Positions 25,071 to 33,485 of a stretch of 42,509 bases of DNA are shown here, piece by piece. The position numbers and the translations under genes were made by a program. The DNA is from Thermohalobaculum sp038528605. GTDB taxonomy: Bacteria > Pseudomonadota > Alphaproteobacteria > Rhodobacterales > Rhodobacteraceae. The notes under the pieces were generated by a model that was not told the DNA's origin, made no database searches, and saw only the letters and a program-made list of their open reading frames with translations. The DNA is taken from contig JBCBEP010000015.1 of the NCBI GenBank assembly GCA_038528605.1, positions 1-42,509 of the forward strand, in the 5' to 3' direction. The first letter of the stretch is position 1, and each line of letters starts with the position of its first letter.

Positions 25071-26081
25071 TCAGCAGCCGGGGAAGAGGCGCGCCAAAAG
25101 CCGGTCGAGCGGCGCGGGGTCCACGGGCGTGAGCCGGACCGGCAAGGCCATCACCTCGGAACGGAAGCGCGGCGGCAGGCGCACCGCATCCTTCTCCGTC
25201 GTGACCACCAGCGCCCCTTCGGCGCGGGCCCGGCGGAGCAGCCGGTCGAGCACCGCATCGGGGTAGACATGATGGTCCGGGAAGGCCTCGGCGAGGCGCA
25301 GCTCCGCGCCCATCGCCCTGAGCGTCTCGAAGAACTTCTCCGGCCGGCCGATGCCCGCGAAGGCCACCACCGGCGCGCCCGCGAGCGGCAGGCCGGTCTC
25401 GAGCGGCCGAAGTGCCGCCGCCATCAGCCGCCCCTCGCCCGCCAGCGCCGCGAGGATGGGCCAGCGGGCAAGGCACGCCTCCCGCGCCGCCGGCGCGCCC
25501 ACCAGCACGGCGAGATCCGCCCGTTCGAGGCCAGGGGCCACCGCCTCGCGCAACGGGCCCGCCGGGATCAGCCGGCCGTTGCCGAACCCCTGCCCCGCAT
25601 CGACCATGACGATGCGGGCATGCGGCGCGAGATGCGGGTTCTGCAGCCCGTCGTCGAGCAGCAGCGCCCCAGCGCCGGCCGCCACAGCCGCGCGCAGGCC
25701 CGCAGCCCGGTCCCGCGCCACCCAGGTGGGCGCCAAGGCGGCGTGCAGCAGCGCCTCGTCTCCAACCGCATCGGGGCCGTCGGCTGCCAGGTCCACGCGA
25801 TGCGGCGCCGCGCGGCCCTGACGCCCGCCATGGCCCTTCAGCACCACATGCGGCACCTGCGCCGCGAGCAGCCCGGCAAGATGCGCGACCATCGGGGTCT
25901 TGCCCGCTCCGCCGGCGGTGAGGTTGCCGATGCAGAGCGTGGGCACAGCCGGCGTGAAGGGCCGCGCGCCCCCTGCCCGCAGCCGCCCGCCCAGCGCCCA
26001 GATAAAGCTCGCCGGGGCGAGCAGGCGGGCCGCCACTGCCGGCCGGTCAGGCGCGGTCCACCAGAAGCCGGGCGCCTGCAT
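25071..26081 (-). CDS. lpxK: Tetraacyldisaccharide 4'-kinase
   Basis: A 336-residue inner-membrane-associated kinase that phosphorylates the 4' position of the lipid A disaccharide, making lipid IVA. It opens MQAPGFWWTAPDRPAVAARLLAPASFIWALGGRLR, holds the P-loop GNLTAGGAGKTPM (about 51-63), the LLDDGLQNPHL catalytic motif (about 143-153) and the VAFAGIGRPEKFFETL segment (about 237-252). Its ATG shares one base with the waaA stop (TGATG), so it is translationally coupled to the Kdo transferase that uses its product. Confidence 0.94.
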   Translation of the reverse strand: MQAPGFWWTAPDRPAVAARLLAPASFIWALGGRLRAGGARPFTPAVPTLCIGNLTAGGAGKTPMVAHLAGLLAAQVPHVVLKGHGGRQGRAAPHRVDLAADGPDAVGDEALLHAALAPTWVARDRAAGLRAAVAAGAGALLLDDGLQNPHLAPHARIVMVDAGQGFGNGRLIPAGPLREAVAPGLERADLAVLVGAPAAREACLARWPILAALAGEGRLMAAALRPLETGLPLAGAPVVAFAGIGRPEKFFETLRAMGAELRLAEAFPDHHVYPDAVLDRLLRRARAEGALVVTTEKDAVRLPPRFRSEVMALPVRLTPVDPAPLDRLLARLFPGC

Positions 26082-27436
26082 CAGGCCCCCACCCCGCCAG
26101 ACCCGTGCGCCCCCAGGAACCCGGCGGCGGCGTCGATGATCGGGGCGAGATCGGGCCGCGCCCCGGCAAGGGCAAGCTCCGCAGAAGCGGCTATATGGCG
26201 CCGCGCCACCGCGTCGCCGAGAAGGGCTGCAACCGCCGGCGCCAGCTCCTCCGGTCCCCGGATCGCCCGGTACCCCCCCGCCTCGGCGAGGGCCGCATAG
26301 GCAGGCGCAAAGTTCTGCGTGCTCGGCCCCGCTACCAGCGCCGTGCCCAGCGCGGCTGGCTCGAACGGGTTGTGCCCCCCCATCGGCGCCAGCGAGCCGC
26401 CGAGAAAGGCGACCGGGCAGCTCCGGTACCAGAGGCCCATCTCGCCCAGCGTGTCGAGGATCCACACCCCGCTTTCCCGCGGCGGTCCCTCGCCCCGGCT
26501 CCGCCGCGTATGGGGCAGGCCGCGCAGCGCCGCGATCTCCGCCACCTCCTGCGCCCGGTCGGGATGCCGCGGCGCGATCATCGTGAGCAGCGGTGCCGCC
26601 CGGGCGCCCCCCACATCACCGCCGGCGATGGCGAGATGCGCGTCCACCGCCGCCACTTCCTCCGGCGCATGGGTCGAGGCCGCGAGCCAGCGCCGGCGTT
26701 CACCCAGCACCGCCCGCAGCGCCGAGAGCGCTTCGGGCGCCGCGTCGGGCGGGGGCAGCAGCGTCTTGATGTTGCCGGACACATGCAGCGCCGCAGGATC
26801 CGCCCCGAGCCCCGCCAGCAGCGCGGCGGAGGTATCGTCCTGCGCATCGATCCGCGCGAAGAGCCCCACCAGCTTGCCTGCCATGCGCGGCACGCGGCGC
26901 CAGCCCGCAGCGCTCTTGGCCGAGACACGGGCATTCACCAGCATCATCGGCACGCGCGCCCCCGCCGTCTCCCACATCAGGCGCGGCCAGAACTCGCTCT
27001 CCGCCCAGATCGCGAGATCCGGCCGCCAGTGGTTCAGGAAGCCACGAACCGCCCCCCGCGTATCCACCGGCGCGAACTGGTGCAGCGCCCGCCCGTCCCG
27101 CGAAAGCGCGGCAAGGCGCGGTGCGATGAGCTGGGCGGAGGTGAGCGTTCCCGTCGTCAGCAGGCAGGTGGGCGGCGCGGGCAGCGCGAGCAGCCCCTCT
27201 ACCACCGGCAGAAGGCTCATCCCCTCCCCCACCGATGCACCGTGGAGCCAGACCAGCGCGCCCTCCGGCCGCGGGGCGGCGGGGCGGCCCAGCCGCTCGC
27301 CGAGACGCGCGCCGTCCTCCTTGCCGCGCTGCCGCCGGCGGGCGAGGAGCGCGGGCGCGACCGGTCCGGCCACGGCGCTCAGCGCGAGATAGGCGGAAAG
27401 GGCGATGGAGCCGCTGCCCTCGCCCCCGCCGCTCAC
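26081..27436 (-). CDS. waaA: 3-deoxy-D-manno-octulosonic acid transferase (Kdo transferase)
   Basis: A 451-residue GT-B glycosyltransferase (GT30) that adds Kdo to lipid IVA from CMP-Kdo. A hydrophobic N-terminal anchor (about 8-27) is followed by VWLHGASVGEGMSLLPVV with the catalytic base Glu, WRPDLAIWAESEFWPRLM, NARVSAKSAAGWRRVP, SGNIKT and the C-terminal FLGGSLAPMGGHNPFEPAALGTALVAGP, the sugar-nucleotide site. The start is GTG at 27436, overlapping the previous stop (GTGA), with GGAG and AAGGGG upstream. It is slightly longer than E. coli WaaA (425). Confidence 0.94.
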   Translation of the reverse strand: MSGGGEGSGSIALSAYLALSAVAGPVAPALLARRRQRGKEDGARLGERLGRPAAPRPEGALVWLHGASVGEGMSLLPVVEGLLALPAPPTCLLTTGTLTSAQLIAPRLAALSRDGRALHQFAPVDTRGAVRGFLNHWRPDLAIWAESEFWPRLMWETAGARVPMMLVNARVSAKSAAGWRRVPRMAGKLVGLFARIDAQDDTSAALLAGLGADPAALHVSGNIKTLLPPPDAAPEALSALRAVLGERRRWLAASTHAPEEVAAVDAHLAIAGGDVGGARAAPLLTMIAPRHPDRAQEVAEIAALRGLPHTRRSRGEGPPRESGVWILDTLGEMGLWYRSCPVAFLGGSLAPMGGHNPFEPAALGTALVAGPSTQNFAPAYAALAEAGGYRAIRGPEELAPAVAALLGDAVARRHIAASAELALAGARPDLAPIIDAAAGFLGAHGSGGVGA

Positions 27437-28209
27437 GCCCCTTGCTCCTCGCGCATCGCAGGCGCTGCCGTCTCGCGCGCGGGCGGCACCGTGGGCCGGC
27501 CCACCACACCATCCGCCGCATCCGTCAGCGCGGTCAGCATCGCCTCGATGGCCGCGCGATGCGCCTCGGCCGCCGCGGCATCGCCCTTGGGCGGCGCCAT
27601 CAGCGGCTCCGACCAGAGGATCACGCCCCGCCCGAAGGGCAGCGGCAGCAGGAAACGGTCCCAGCTCCGCAGGATGCGCCCGCGGCTGCTCGAGAACGCG
27701 ACGCCGATCACCGGCGCCCCGGTGCGCGCCGAAAGCTCCGCCGCCCCCGCCTGCGCCCGCATGCGCGGGCCCCGCGGCCCATCGGGCGTGATCGCGACGA
27801 CAGCACCCTCGCGGATCGCCCGCTCGGCCCCCTCGAAGGCTTGCGCCCCGCCCTTCTCCTGGCCCTTGCGCTTGTCGTAGGTCGAGCCGCGCACGGTCTC
27901 CACACCCCAGCGCCCCACGATCCCGGTGATCACGTCCCCGTCGCCCGCGCGGCTGATCATCGCCACGGTTCGGCGGGGCAGCGGCGCGTAGGTGGGCGAC
28001 ATGAAAAGCCGACCATGCCACATCACCGCGATGACGCCGGTGCCGGGCGCGAGAATACCGTCGAAATGCGGCCGGCCCCGCACCTCCCAGCGCGTGGTCC
28101 GGGCCACAAGCCAGATGTAACCCGCCCCGAACCGGATGGCCGCGGTCTGGCCGGCGCGGGACTGCCGGAGCCAGCGGCCCAGCCGGTCGATCAGCCCAGC
28201 CTTCGCCAT
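27433..28209 (-). CDS. DUF374 lysophospholipid acyltransferase-family protein
   Basis: A 258-residue membrane-associated protein of the DUF374 acyltransferase group. The acyltransferase histidine lies in VMWHGRLFMSP (about 61-71), followed by MISRAGDGDVITGIVGRWGVETVRGSTYDKRKGQ and the ITPDGPRGPRMRAQAGAAELSARTGAPV block (about 145-172). The N-terminus contains one weak hydrophobic helix. The family is widespread beside waaA and lpxK in alphaproteobacteria and probably acts on lipid A or phospholipid, but its substrate is not settled. It overlaps waaA by four bases. Confidence 0.87.
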   Translation of the reverse strand: MAKAGLIDRLGRWLRQSRAGQTAAIRFGAGYIWLVARTTRWEVRGRPHFDGILAPGTGVIAVMWHGRLFMSPTYAPLPRRTVAMISRAGDGDVITGIVGRWGVETVRGSTYDKRKGQEKGGAQAFEGAERAIREGAVVAITPDGPRGPRMRAQAGAAELSARTGAPVIGVAFSSSRGRILRSWDRFLLPLPFGRGVILWSEPLMAPPKGDAAAAEAHRAAIEAMLTALTDAADGVVGRPTVPPARETAAPAMREEQGA

Positions 28210-28315
28210 GACGGCGCTCTCCCTTCCGTTGGCGCCGGGGGTGTGCCCCCCCGTGCGCCCCTCTCGCCTCGGTGCAGCATGGCGCCGGGCGCCGGAGCCG
28301 CCGTGCGCAAACGGC

Positions 28316-28564
28316 TCAGCCGTCCAGCGCCTCGGCCTCGGCGCTCGCCGAGCGCTCCTCGTCCCGCAGCCGGTGCAGATGGGCGATAAAATAGCGCATA
28401 TGCGCGTTGTCGACCGTCTGCTGCGCCTTCGCCTTCCACGCCTCGTAGGCCCGCGCATAGCTCGGATAGATGCCGACGATGTCGAGATCGTCCGTGTCGC
28501 GGAAGGTGGTGGTCTTGGGGTCGACGAGCTCGCCGCCGAAGACGAGGTGGAGCTTGGTGGTCAT
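28316..28564 (-). CDS. DUF4170 domain protein
   Basis: An 82-residue soluble protein matching the DUF4170 family, with LHLVFGGELVDP at the start, FRDTDDLDIVGIYPSYARAYEAWKAKAQ in the middle and HMRYFIAHLHRL near the end. It is found in alphaproteobacteria next to lipid A and Kdo genes, as here, but its function is unknown. It precedes the acyltransferase gene by 106 bases and probably has its own promoter. Confidence 0.88.
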   Translation of the reverse strand: MTTKLHLVFGGELVDPKTTTFRDTDDLDIVGIYPSYARAYEAWKAKAQQTVDNAHMRYFIAHLHRLRDEERSASAEAEALDG

Positions 28565-28596
28565 CGCGTCCTCCGCTGGCCGGGCTTTCGCGCCGC

Positions 28597-28625
28597 ACCA
28601 TGACCGGCCCCGCCCCCGCCGTCAA
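28597..28625 (-). promoter_or_regulatory. Candidate promoter of the DUF4170-lpxK string
   Basis: On the minus strand TTGACG (28620-28625) is separated by 17 bases from CATGGT (28597-28602). Transcription would start near 28590, about 25 bases before the DUF4170 start. The -10 is weak, matching three of six consensus bases, so this is tentative. Confidence 0.4.
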
Positions 28626-28641
28626 CGAAGCCGCGGCCCCG

Positions 28642-29457
28642 CTATGCCAGACGCGCCGCGAGCAGATGGGCGTGCAGGCGAGGGTCCGCAGCCATGATGC
28701 CCGGCGTACGGCTGCCCGGCGTGTTGAAGACCAGGGCCGCGCCCGACGCATCCGTCACCGCGCGGCCCGCCTCCGCGGCGATCAGGCTCCCGGCCGCGAT
28801 GTCCCACTCCCAACTCGGCCGGATGGTGAGCATGCCGTCGAACCGCCCGCCTGCCACGAGGCAGAGCCGCCAGGCGAGCGAGGACCGGAAGCTCCGCCGC
28901 ACCTCCGGCACCCCGCCGGGCCAGTGCTTCGCCTCGAAGCTCGGCCGGGCCGCCAGCACCTCCGCGTCGCGCAGATCCGCCGGGGCGGGCGCAGGCGCCA
29001 GTGCCGTGCCCCCAAGCGTCGCGCCCCAGCCGAGGGCCGCCGCATAGGTCTCGCCCCGGGCAGGCAGATGGACGGCGGCCGCCGTCGCCCTCCCGGCCTC
29101 GACCACCGCCACGGCGACCGCCCAGCCCTTCTGACCGTCGATGAACGCCCGCGTCCCGTCGATCGGGTCCACGATGAACACCCGTTCGGCGCTCAGCCGC
29201 GCCGGCCCGTCCGCCGTCTCCTCCGAGAGCCAGCCATAGCCGGGGCGCGCGGCGCACAACGTCTCCCGGAGGGCGGCGTCCACGGCAAGGTCGATCTCCG
29301 TGACCGGCCCCTGCCCGTCGGCCTTTTCCTCGATGGCAAGCTGGCGGCCGAAGCCCTCGAGCGCGATGTCCCCCGCCGCCTCCGCAGCCGCGACCAGGAG
29401 CGCCCTGTCGGCCGCATGGTCCGCATGGCCGAGGCCCAAGCCTCCCGGTTCAGGCAC
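28642..29457 (-). CDS. cysQ: Inositol monophosphatase-family 3'(2'),5'-bisphosphate nucleotidase
   Basis: A 271-residue Li+-sensitive Mg2+-dependent phosphatase. Metal ligands appear in LSEETADGPARL (Glu near 79), FIVDPIDGTRAFIDG (about 95-109) and SWEWDIAAGSLIAAEAG (about 216-232). Family members of this branch (CysQ) convert adenosine 3',5'-bisphosphate to AMP, clearing a by-product of sulfate assimilation. The start is GTG at 29457, overlapping the pmbA end by 8 bases, with GAGGGG ten bases upstream. Substrate preference among inositol, PAP and related compounds is inferred from family and neighbours. Confidence 0.85.
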   Translation of the reverse strand: MPEPGGLGLGHADHAADRALLVAAAEAAGDIALEGFGRQLAIEEKADGQGPVTEIDLAVDAALRETLCAARPGYGWLSEETADGPARLSAERVFIVDPIDGTRAFIDGQKGWAVAVAVVEAGRATAAAVHLPARGETYAAALGWGATLGGTALAPAPAPADLRDAEVLAARPSFEAKHWPGGVPEVRRSFRSSLAWRLCLVAGGRFDGMLTIRPSWEWDIAAGSLIAAEAGRAVTDASGAALVFNTPGSRTPGIMAADPRLHAHLLAARLA

Positions 29458-30799
29458 CGAGGGTGAGCCCCTCGACGATCATGGAAGGGGCGGAGAGCGC
29501 CTTCGCCTGGTCCGCATCGTTGCCAGGGCGCAGGCTCCGCAGCATCTCGGGCAGGCTGCCGGCCAGCGTGATCTCGTTCACCGGGTAAGCGATCTCGCCA
29601 CCCTCCACCCAGAAGCCGCTGGCCCCGCGGCTATAGGCGCCCGTGGTCGGGTTGATCGAGGCGCCGAGGAAGGAGGTGACGAGCAGCCCCGTCCCGATCT
29701 CGCGCAGCAGCCCCGCCCGGTCGCGGTCGCCCAGCGTCATGCGGACGTTGCTCACCCCCGGGCTCGGCGGGCCCGAAAGACCGCGGCGGGCATTGGCGGT
29801 GCTCTCGAGACCCAGTTGGCGCGCCGTCGCAAGGTCCAGCACCCAGCGCGCGAGCCGCCCGTTCTCGACGATCGCCGAGGCCCGGGTCGGCAGCCCCTCC
29901 GCATCGAAGGGCCGCGAGGCACGGCCACGGGGCAGGTGCGGCTCCTCTCCGACCGTCATCCCCGCCGGCAGCACCGCCTCGCCGAGCTTGCCGTCGAGCC
30001 AGGAGGCGCCGCGCGCCACCGCAGCCCCGTTGGCCGCCGAGAGAAGATGGCCGATGAGACCGCCGGCCACCCGTTCGTCATAGACCACCGGGTAGCGCCC
30101 CGCGGGCGGGCGCCGGGCGCCGAGCCGCGCCACCGTCCGCTCCCCCGCGCGCAACCCCACGCTTTCGGGGCTCGGCAAGTCGGCGGCGTGGCGGCGCGTC
30201 TCCACCGCATAGTCCCGCTCCCGCCCCGTGCCCTCGCCCGCCAGCGCGGAAAGCGCGAGGCTGATGCTCGAACGCGAATAGCCTGCCTCGAAGCCGTTGG
30301 AGAGCATGATCGTCAGCCGGTCCCGCTGCCACGAAGCGGAAGCCTGCTCGACCTGAACGATCCCCGGCACACCGAGCGCCGCGCTCTCCGCCGCGCGCGC
30401 CATGGCCTCCAGCGCATCGGGCTCCGGCGGGTGCGCCGGATCGGCGAGGTCGAGGCCCTCCGCATCGCGGCGGCCGGCAAGCGCCTCTGCCGGGGCGAGC
30501 CCGCAATAGGGGTCGTCCGGCGCGGCCCGCGCCATGGTCACCGCCCGCGCCGCCATTTCGGCAAGGTTGGCGTCCCGCAGATCGGAGGACGAGACGCAGG
30601 CCTGCCCGCGCCCGGTGATCACCCGCAGGCCCGCATCGCGCCCCTCGGCCCGCTCCGCCTCCTCCAGTATGCCGCCGGCCACGCCCACCGCGGTCGACGT
30701 GGCGGAGACCACGATCACGTCCGCCGCATCCGCCCCCGCCGCCAGCGCCGCCTCCATCAGCCGCGTCGCCAGTGCCCGGTCTTCCTGATCCATCGTCAT
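29450..30799 (-). CDS. pmbA: TldD/PmbA family metallopeptidase
   Basis: A 449-residue cytosolic protein of the PmbA/TldE side of the TldD-TldE pair, which together trim unfolded or antibiotic peptides such as microcin B17 precursor. Seen: the N-terminal LMEAALAAGADAADVIVV and ERAEGRDAGLRVITGRG region, and the C-terminal SFLGASINPTTGAYSRGASGFWVEGGEIAYPVNEITLAGSL motif (about 376-415). It lacks the HExxxH of TldD, as expected for the PmbA partner; no tldD is in the window. ATG at 30799 overlaps the MAPEG stop by four bases (ATGA). Confidence 0.9.
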   Translation of the reverse strand: MTMDQEDRALATRLMEAALAAGADAADVIVVSATSTAVGVAGGILEEAERAEGRDAGLRVITGRGQACVSSSDLRDANLAEMAARAVTMARAAPDDPYCGLAPAEALAGRRDAEGLDLADPAHPPEPDALEAMARAAESAALGVPGIVQVEQASASWQRDRLTIMLSNGFEAGYSRSSISLALSALAGEGTGRERDYAVETRRHAADLPSPESVGLRAGERTVARLGARRPPAGRYPVVYDERVAGGLIGHLLSAANGAAVARGASWLDGKLGEAVLPAGMTVGEEPHLPRGRASRPFDAEGLPTRASAIVENGRLARWVLDLATARQLGLESTANARRGLSGPPSPGVSNVRMTLGDRDRAGLLREIGTGLLVTSFLGASINPTTGAYSRGASGFWVEGGEIAYPVNEITLAGSLPEMLRSLRPGNDADQAKALSAPSMIVEGLTLGA

Positions 30800-31212
30800 G
30801 CGGCCCCGTTTCCTCCCGTCAGCAGCACCGCAAGGCTATGCGCGATGAGCCCGATGGCAAGCGCGCCCATCACGAGGAAGGTAAGCCCCATGCCCGCCTG
30901 GCGAAGCCCAAGACCGGGGCGATCGACGAAGAAGTAGGCGCCATGCAGCACCCGCCCAACCACGAGGCCGAGGCCGAAGAGATGCAGGAGCGGCGCCGGC
31001 GTGCCGAGGCTCTCGGCCAGGGCCAGCATGATGAGGACGATGGGAACGGTCTCCACCGCATTGCCATGGGCGCGGCAGGCCCGCTCCAGCTCGGCCACGC
31101 CGCCATCGCCGAGCGAGACCCGGTGGCGCCACCGCAGCCGGATCACCGCGAGCGAGAGAAGCACAAGCCAGATACCCGAAAGCCCTGCGTAAAGCGCCGT
31201 CACCGGCAACAT
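30796..31212 (-). CDS. MAPEG-family membrane protein
   Basis: A 138-residue protein with four predicted membrane helices and the MAPEG hallmark RACRAHGNAVETVPIVLIMLALAE (about 43-66), where the Asn and Glu bind glutathione, and LLHLFGLGLVVGRVLHGAYF. The family includes glutathione transferases and eicosanoid enzymes; bacterial members probably detoxify reactive lipophiles. A GGAGG site lies before the ATG. It heads the pmbA-cysQ string, overlapping pmbA by four bases. Confidence 0.88.
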   Translation of the reverse strand: MLPVTALYAGLSGIWLVLLSLAVIRLRWRHRVSLGDGGVAELERACRAHGNAVETVPIVLIMLALAESLGTPAPLLHLFGLGLVVGRVLHGAYFFVDRPGLGLRQAGMGLTFLVMGALAIGLIAHSLAVLLTGGNGAA

Positions 31213-31374
31213 GCCCGCCTCCCGTCCGCCAGATCTGCCGCCCGTCCGCCGCGAACCCCAGCTACAAGCTCGCCGGGTCGAAGGGAAGAGGGCCTATTGC
31301 GACCCGCCGCCCTACGACGAGACGGAAGATAGCCGGCGCCCGCCCCCTCCCGCGTCAGTATATCGCCTGGACGT

Positions 31375-31389
31375 GAACATAAAGAGAAC
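31375..31389. promoter_or_regulatory. Perfect GAAC-N7-GAAC site (LexA/SOS-type box)
   Basis: The bases GAAC (31375-31378), seven bases ATAAAGA, and GAAC (31386-31389) match the alphaproteobacterial LexA consensus GAAC-N7-GAAC without mismatch. On the minus strand it reads GTTC-N7-GTTC and overlaps where a -35 would sit relative to TATACT at 31357-31362, the geometry of LexA repression. Downstream on that strand is the MAPEG-pmbA-cysQ string. The alternative is that the T-rich side is just the tail of the neighbouring hairpin. Confidence 0.5.
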
Positions 31390-31404
31390 GGGAGTACTGC
31401 TCCC
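31390..31404 (-). terminator. Possible terminator of manC
   Basis: On the minus strand GGGAG (31400-31404) and CTCCC (31390-31394) flank a five-base loop, and the following bases GTTCTCTTTATG are T-rich. It lies 114 bases past the manC stop. The stem is only five base pairs, so the call is weak. Confidence 0.35.
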
Positions 31405-31517
31405 CAAAGCACGACGATCCGCCGCCCGTCTCCCCTGCCCGCCCCAGGCGCTCCCGCAACAACCGATCGCGGCGACCAGCCGCGATGCCGCTTGCCTCGC
31501 CGCCGCGGGGCTGCCCG

Positions 31518-33011
31518 TCACGCCCGGGCGTAGACGTCCTCGTAGCGGATGATGTCGTCCTCACCGAGATAGGCGCCGGACTGCACTTCGATCAGTCGCA
31601 GTTCCACCTTGCCCGGGTTCTCCAGCCGGTGCACGGCGCCGAGCGGGATGTAGATGGACTGGTTCTCGGTCATGAGGCGCACATCCTCATCCACCGTCAC
31701 CTTCGCGGTGCCAGAGACCACCACCCAGTGCTCCGAGCGGTGGACATGGGACTGGAGCGAGAGCTGCCCCCCGGGTTTCACGCAGATCTGCTTCACCTGG
31801 AAGCGCCCGCCGAGCGCCAGTGTCTCGTACCAGCCCCAGGGACGGTAGACGAGCGGGAACTCCGTCGCCTGCTTGGCATTCACCGCCTTGAGCCCGTCCA
31901 CCACCTTGCGCACGTCCTGCGCGCGGTCCATCGGGGCCACCAGCACGCCGTCCCGGGTGGCCACTGCCACCATGTCCTTGAGCCCGAGGCCCACGAGCCG
32001 CATGTCCGGGTCGTCCGTGCGCAGAAGCACGTTCTCGCAGTCGATCGCCAGCGCACCGTCGGAGACCGCGACACCCGCTTCGCCCGCGCCAAGGCCCTGG
32101 GCGCTTTCCTGCCAGACCGTGGCCCAGGAGCCGAGATCGTTCCAGCCGCAATCCACCGGCACCACCTGCCCCGCCACCTTCTCCATGATCGCGTAGTCGA
32201 TCGAGATGTCCGGGTTCGCGCGATAGGCCTCCTCACCGAGGCGGAAGAAACAGAGATCGGTCCGCCCGGCGGCAACTGCCGCGCGGCACGCGGCCAGCAC
32301 CTCCGGTGCCTGCGCCTCGAAAGCGGCCACCAGCGCCGCTGCGGGGAACAGGAACATGCCGGAATTCCAGAGGAAGCGGCCCGAGGCCAGCATCTCCGCC
32401 GCGGCCACCGCATCGGGCTTCTCGACGAAGCGCGTGAAAGGCTGCGCGCCCATGGGCCCGCCTGGCGCCGGTGCCGCGTCGAGCTCGATATAGCCATAGC
32501 CGGTCTCCGCCCGGTCCGGCGTGATCCCGAAGGTGACGAAGGCGCCGCCCGCCGCTGCCCCGGCCCCCGCGGCCACGGCGGCATGGAAGGCCGCCTCGTC
32601 GCGGATCACATGGTCCGACGGCAGCACCAGCAGAAGCGCCCCAGGGTCCGCCTCCGCGATCATCAGGGCCGCGGCACAGATGGCCGGCGCCGTGTTGCGT
32701 CCCTCGGGCTCGATCACGATCCGCCCGGGCTCGATGCCCGCATCCGAAAGCTGCTCGGCCACCACGAAGCGGAAGTCAGCCCCGGTCAGCAGCTGCGGCG
32801 CCGCATAGCCCTTGCCCCGCACCCGGTCGAGCGTGCGCTGGAAGAGCGAGCCGCCCTCCAGCAGCGCCGCGAACTGCTTCGGATACGCCTTGCGGCTCAC
32901 GGGCCAGAGCCGGCTGCCGGAGCCGCCGCACATGATGATAGGGTGGATGACAGGGTGATCGGCAGGGGACGTGGCGGGCGCCATGCCCTCCCCGGTAAAG
33001 GTCTCGGCCAT
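31518..33011 (-). CDS. manC: Mannose-1-phosphate guanylyltransferase / mannose-6-phosphate isomerase
   Basis: A 497-residue bifunctional type II enzyme making GDP-mannose for exopolysaccharide or O-antigen. The nucleotidyltransferase domain opens with IIMCGGSGSRLWPVSRKAYPKQF (about 25-47) and contains FVEKPD (about 173) and the SGMFLF segment. The C-terminal cupin isomerase domain (about 370-495) has RPWGWYETL, VKPGGQLSLQSHVHRSEHWVVVSG with metal-binding His/Gln/Glu, and the NQSIYIPLGAVHRLENPG motif. ATG at 33011 is preferred over upstream in-frame codons for AAGGA upstream. No other capsule gene is adjacent. Confidence 0.94.
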   Translation of the reverse strand: MAETFTGEGMAPATSPADHPVIHPIIMCGGSGSRLWPVSRKAYPKQFAALLEGGSLFQRTLDRVRGKGYAAPQLLTGADFRFVVAEQLSDAGIEPGRIVIEPEGRNTAPAICAAALMIAEADPGALLLVLPSDHVIRDEAAFHAAVAAGAGAAAGGAFVTFGITPDRAETGYGYIELDAAPAPGGPMGAQPFTRFVEKPDAVAAAEMLASGRFLWNSGMFLFPAAALVAAFEAQAPEVLAACRAAVAAGRTDLCFFRLGEEAYRANPDISIDYAIMEKVAGQVVPVDCGWNDLGSWATVWQESAQGLGAGEAGVAVSDGALAIDCENVLLRTDDPDMRLVGLGLKDMVAVATRDGVLVAPMDRAQDVRKVVDGLKAVNAKQATEFPLVYRPWGWYETLALGGRFQVKQICVKPGGQLSLQSHVHRSEHWVVVSGTAKVTVDEDVRLMTENQSIYIPLGAVHRLENPGKVELRLIEVQSGAYLGEDDIIRYEDVYARA

Positions 33012-33067
33012 GGCCCGCGTTCCTTCTGGTCCGGTTGGCGCCGGGCCGCCTGCCCGGTCGCCTATGG

Positions 33068-33379
33068 TCAATGCGTCCAGGCTTGCCGACGGTTAAAGGC
33101 ATAGTTCCCGGCATAGCCCATGGGACGGATATTCTTCGCACGCGGTTTCGGATTCTCTACGACGTAGGCAATTCCGTGGCGTCCCGCGTAGCGTTCGGCG
33201 GCTTCCTGGCTCTCGAAGCGCAGCTGCACCTGCTGGTGCATGTCGCCGCTCGAAACCCAGCCCATCAGCGGGTCGATACTGCGCGCCGCGGCGGGCTCGA
33301 ACTCGAGCACCCAGCGCTTGGTGTTCTGCTCACCGGAGCTCATGGCGCTTTTCGCCGGTTTGAAGATTCGCGCGCGCAT
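33068..33379 (-). CDS. NDUFS4-like NADH dehydrogenase (complex I) accessory subunit
   Basis: A 103-residue protein matching the ETC complex I subunit conserved region (NDUFS4/18 kDa type): ARIFKPAKSAMSSGEQNTKRWVLEFEP, DPLMGWVSSGDMHQQVQLRFESQEAAERYAGRHGI and the closing PMGYAGNYAFNRRQAWTH. The subunit sits at the N-module/Q-module joint of complex I and is found in mitochondria and alphaproteobacteria. GGGAGG precedes the ATG. The nuo operon is not in the window, as is usual for this gene. A candidate small RNA terminates about 107 bases upstream of it. Confidence 0.92.
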   Translation of the reverse strand: MRARIFKPAKSAMSSGEQNTKRWVLEFEPAAARSIDPLMGWVSSGDMHQQVQLRFESQEAAERYAGRHGIAYVVENPKPRAKNIRPMGYAGNYAFNRRQAWTH

Positions 33380-33485
33380 CGCGGCCTCCCATGCGTCGTG
33401 CCACGTGTTCCGTATCGCGAGAGGATCGTCCGTTTGCAAGCCGAGAATAGCCGCAGGCGCGGATGCCGGGCACAAGCGATTGCCC

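Larger units (their letters stand above)
31213..31517. other. 305-bp gene-free region between manC and MAPEG gene
   Basis: This stretch contains the perfect GAAC-N7-GAAC site and a short hairpin (see their entries). On the minus strand TATACT (31357-31362) lies 12 bases beyond the box and could be a -10 for the MAPEG-pmbA string; a -35 at 17 bases would be TCTTTA inside the box. I see no coding frame with family features. Confidence 0.5.
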
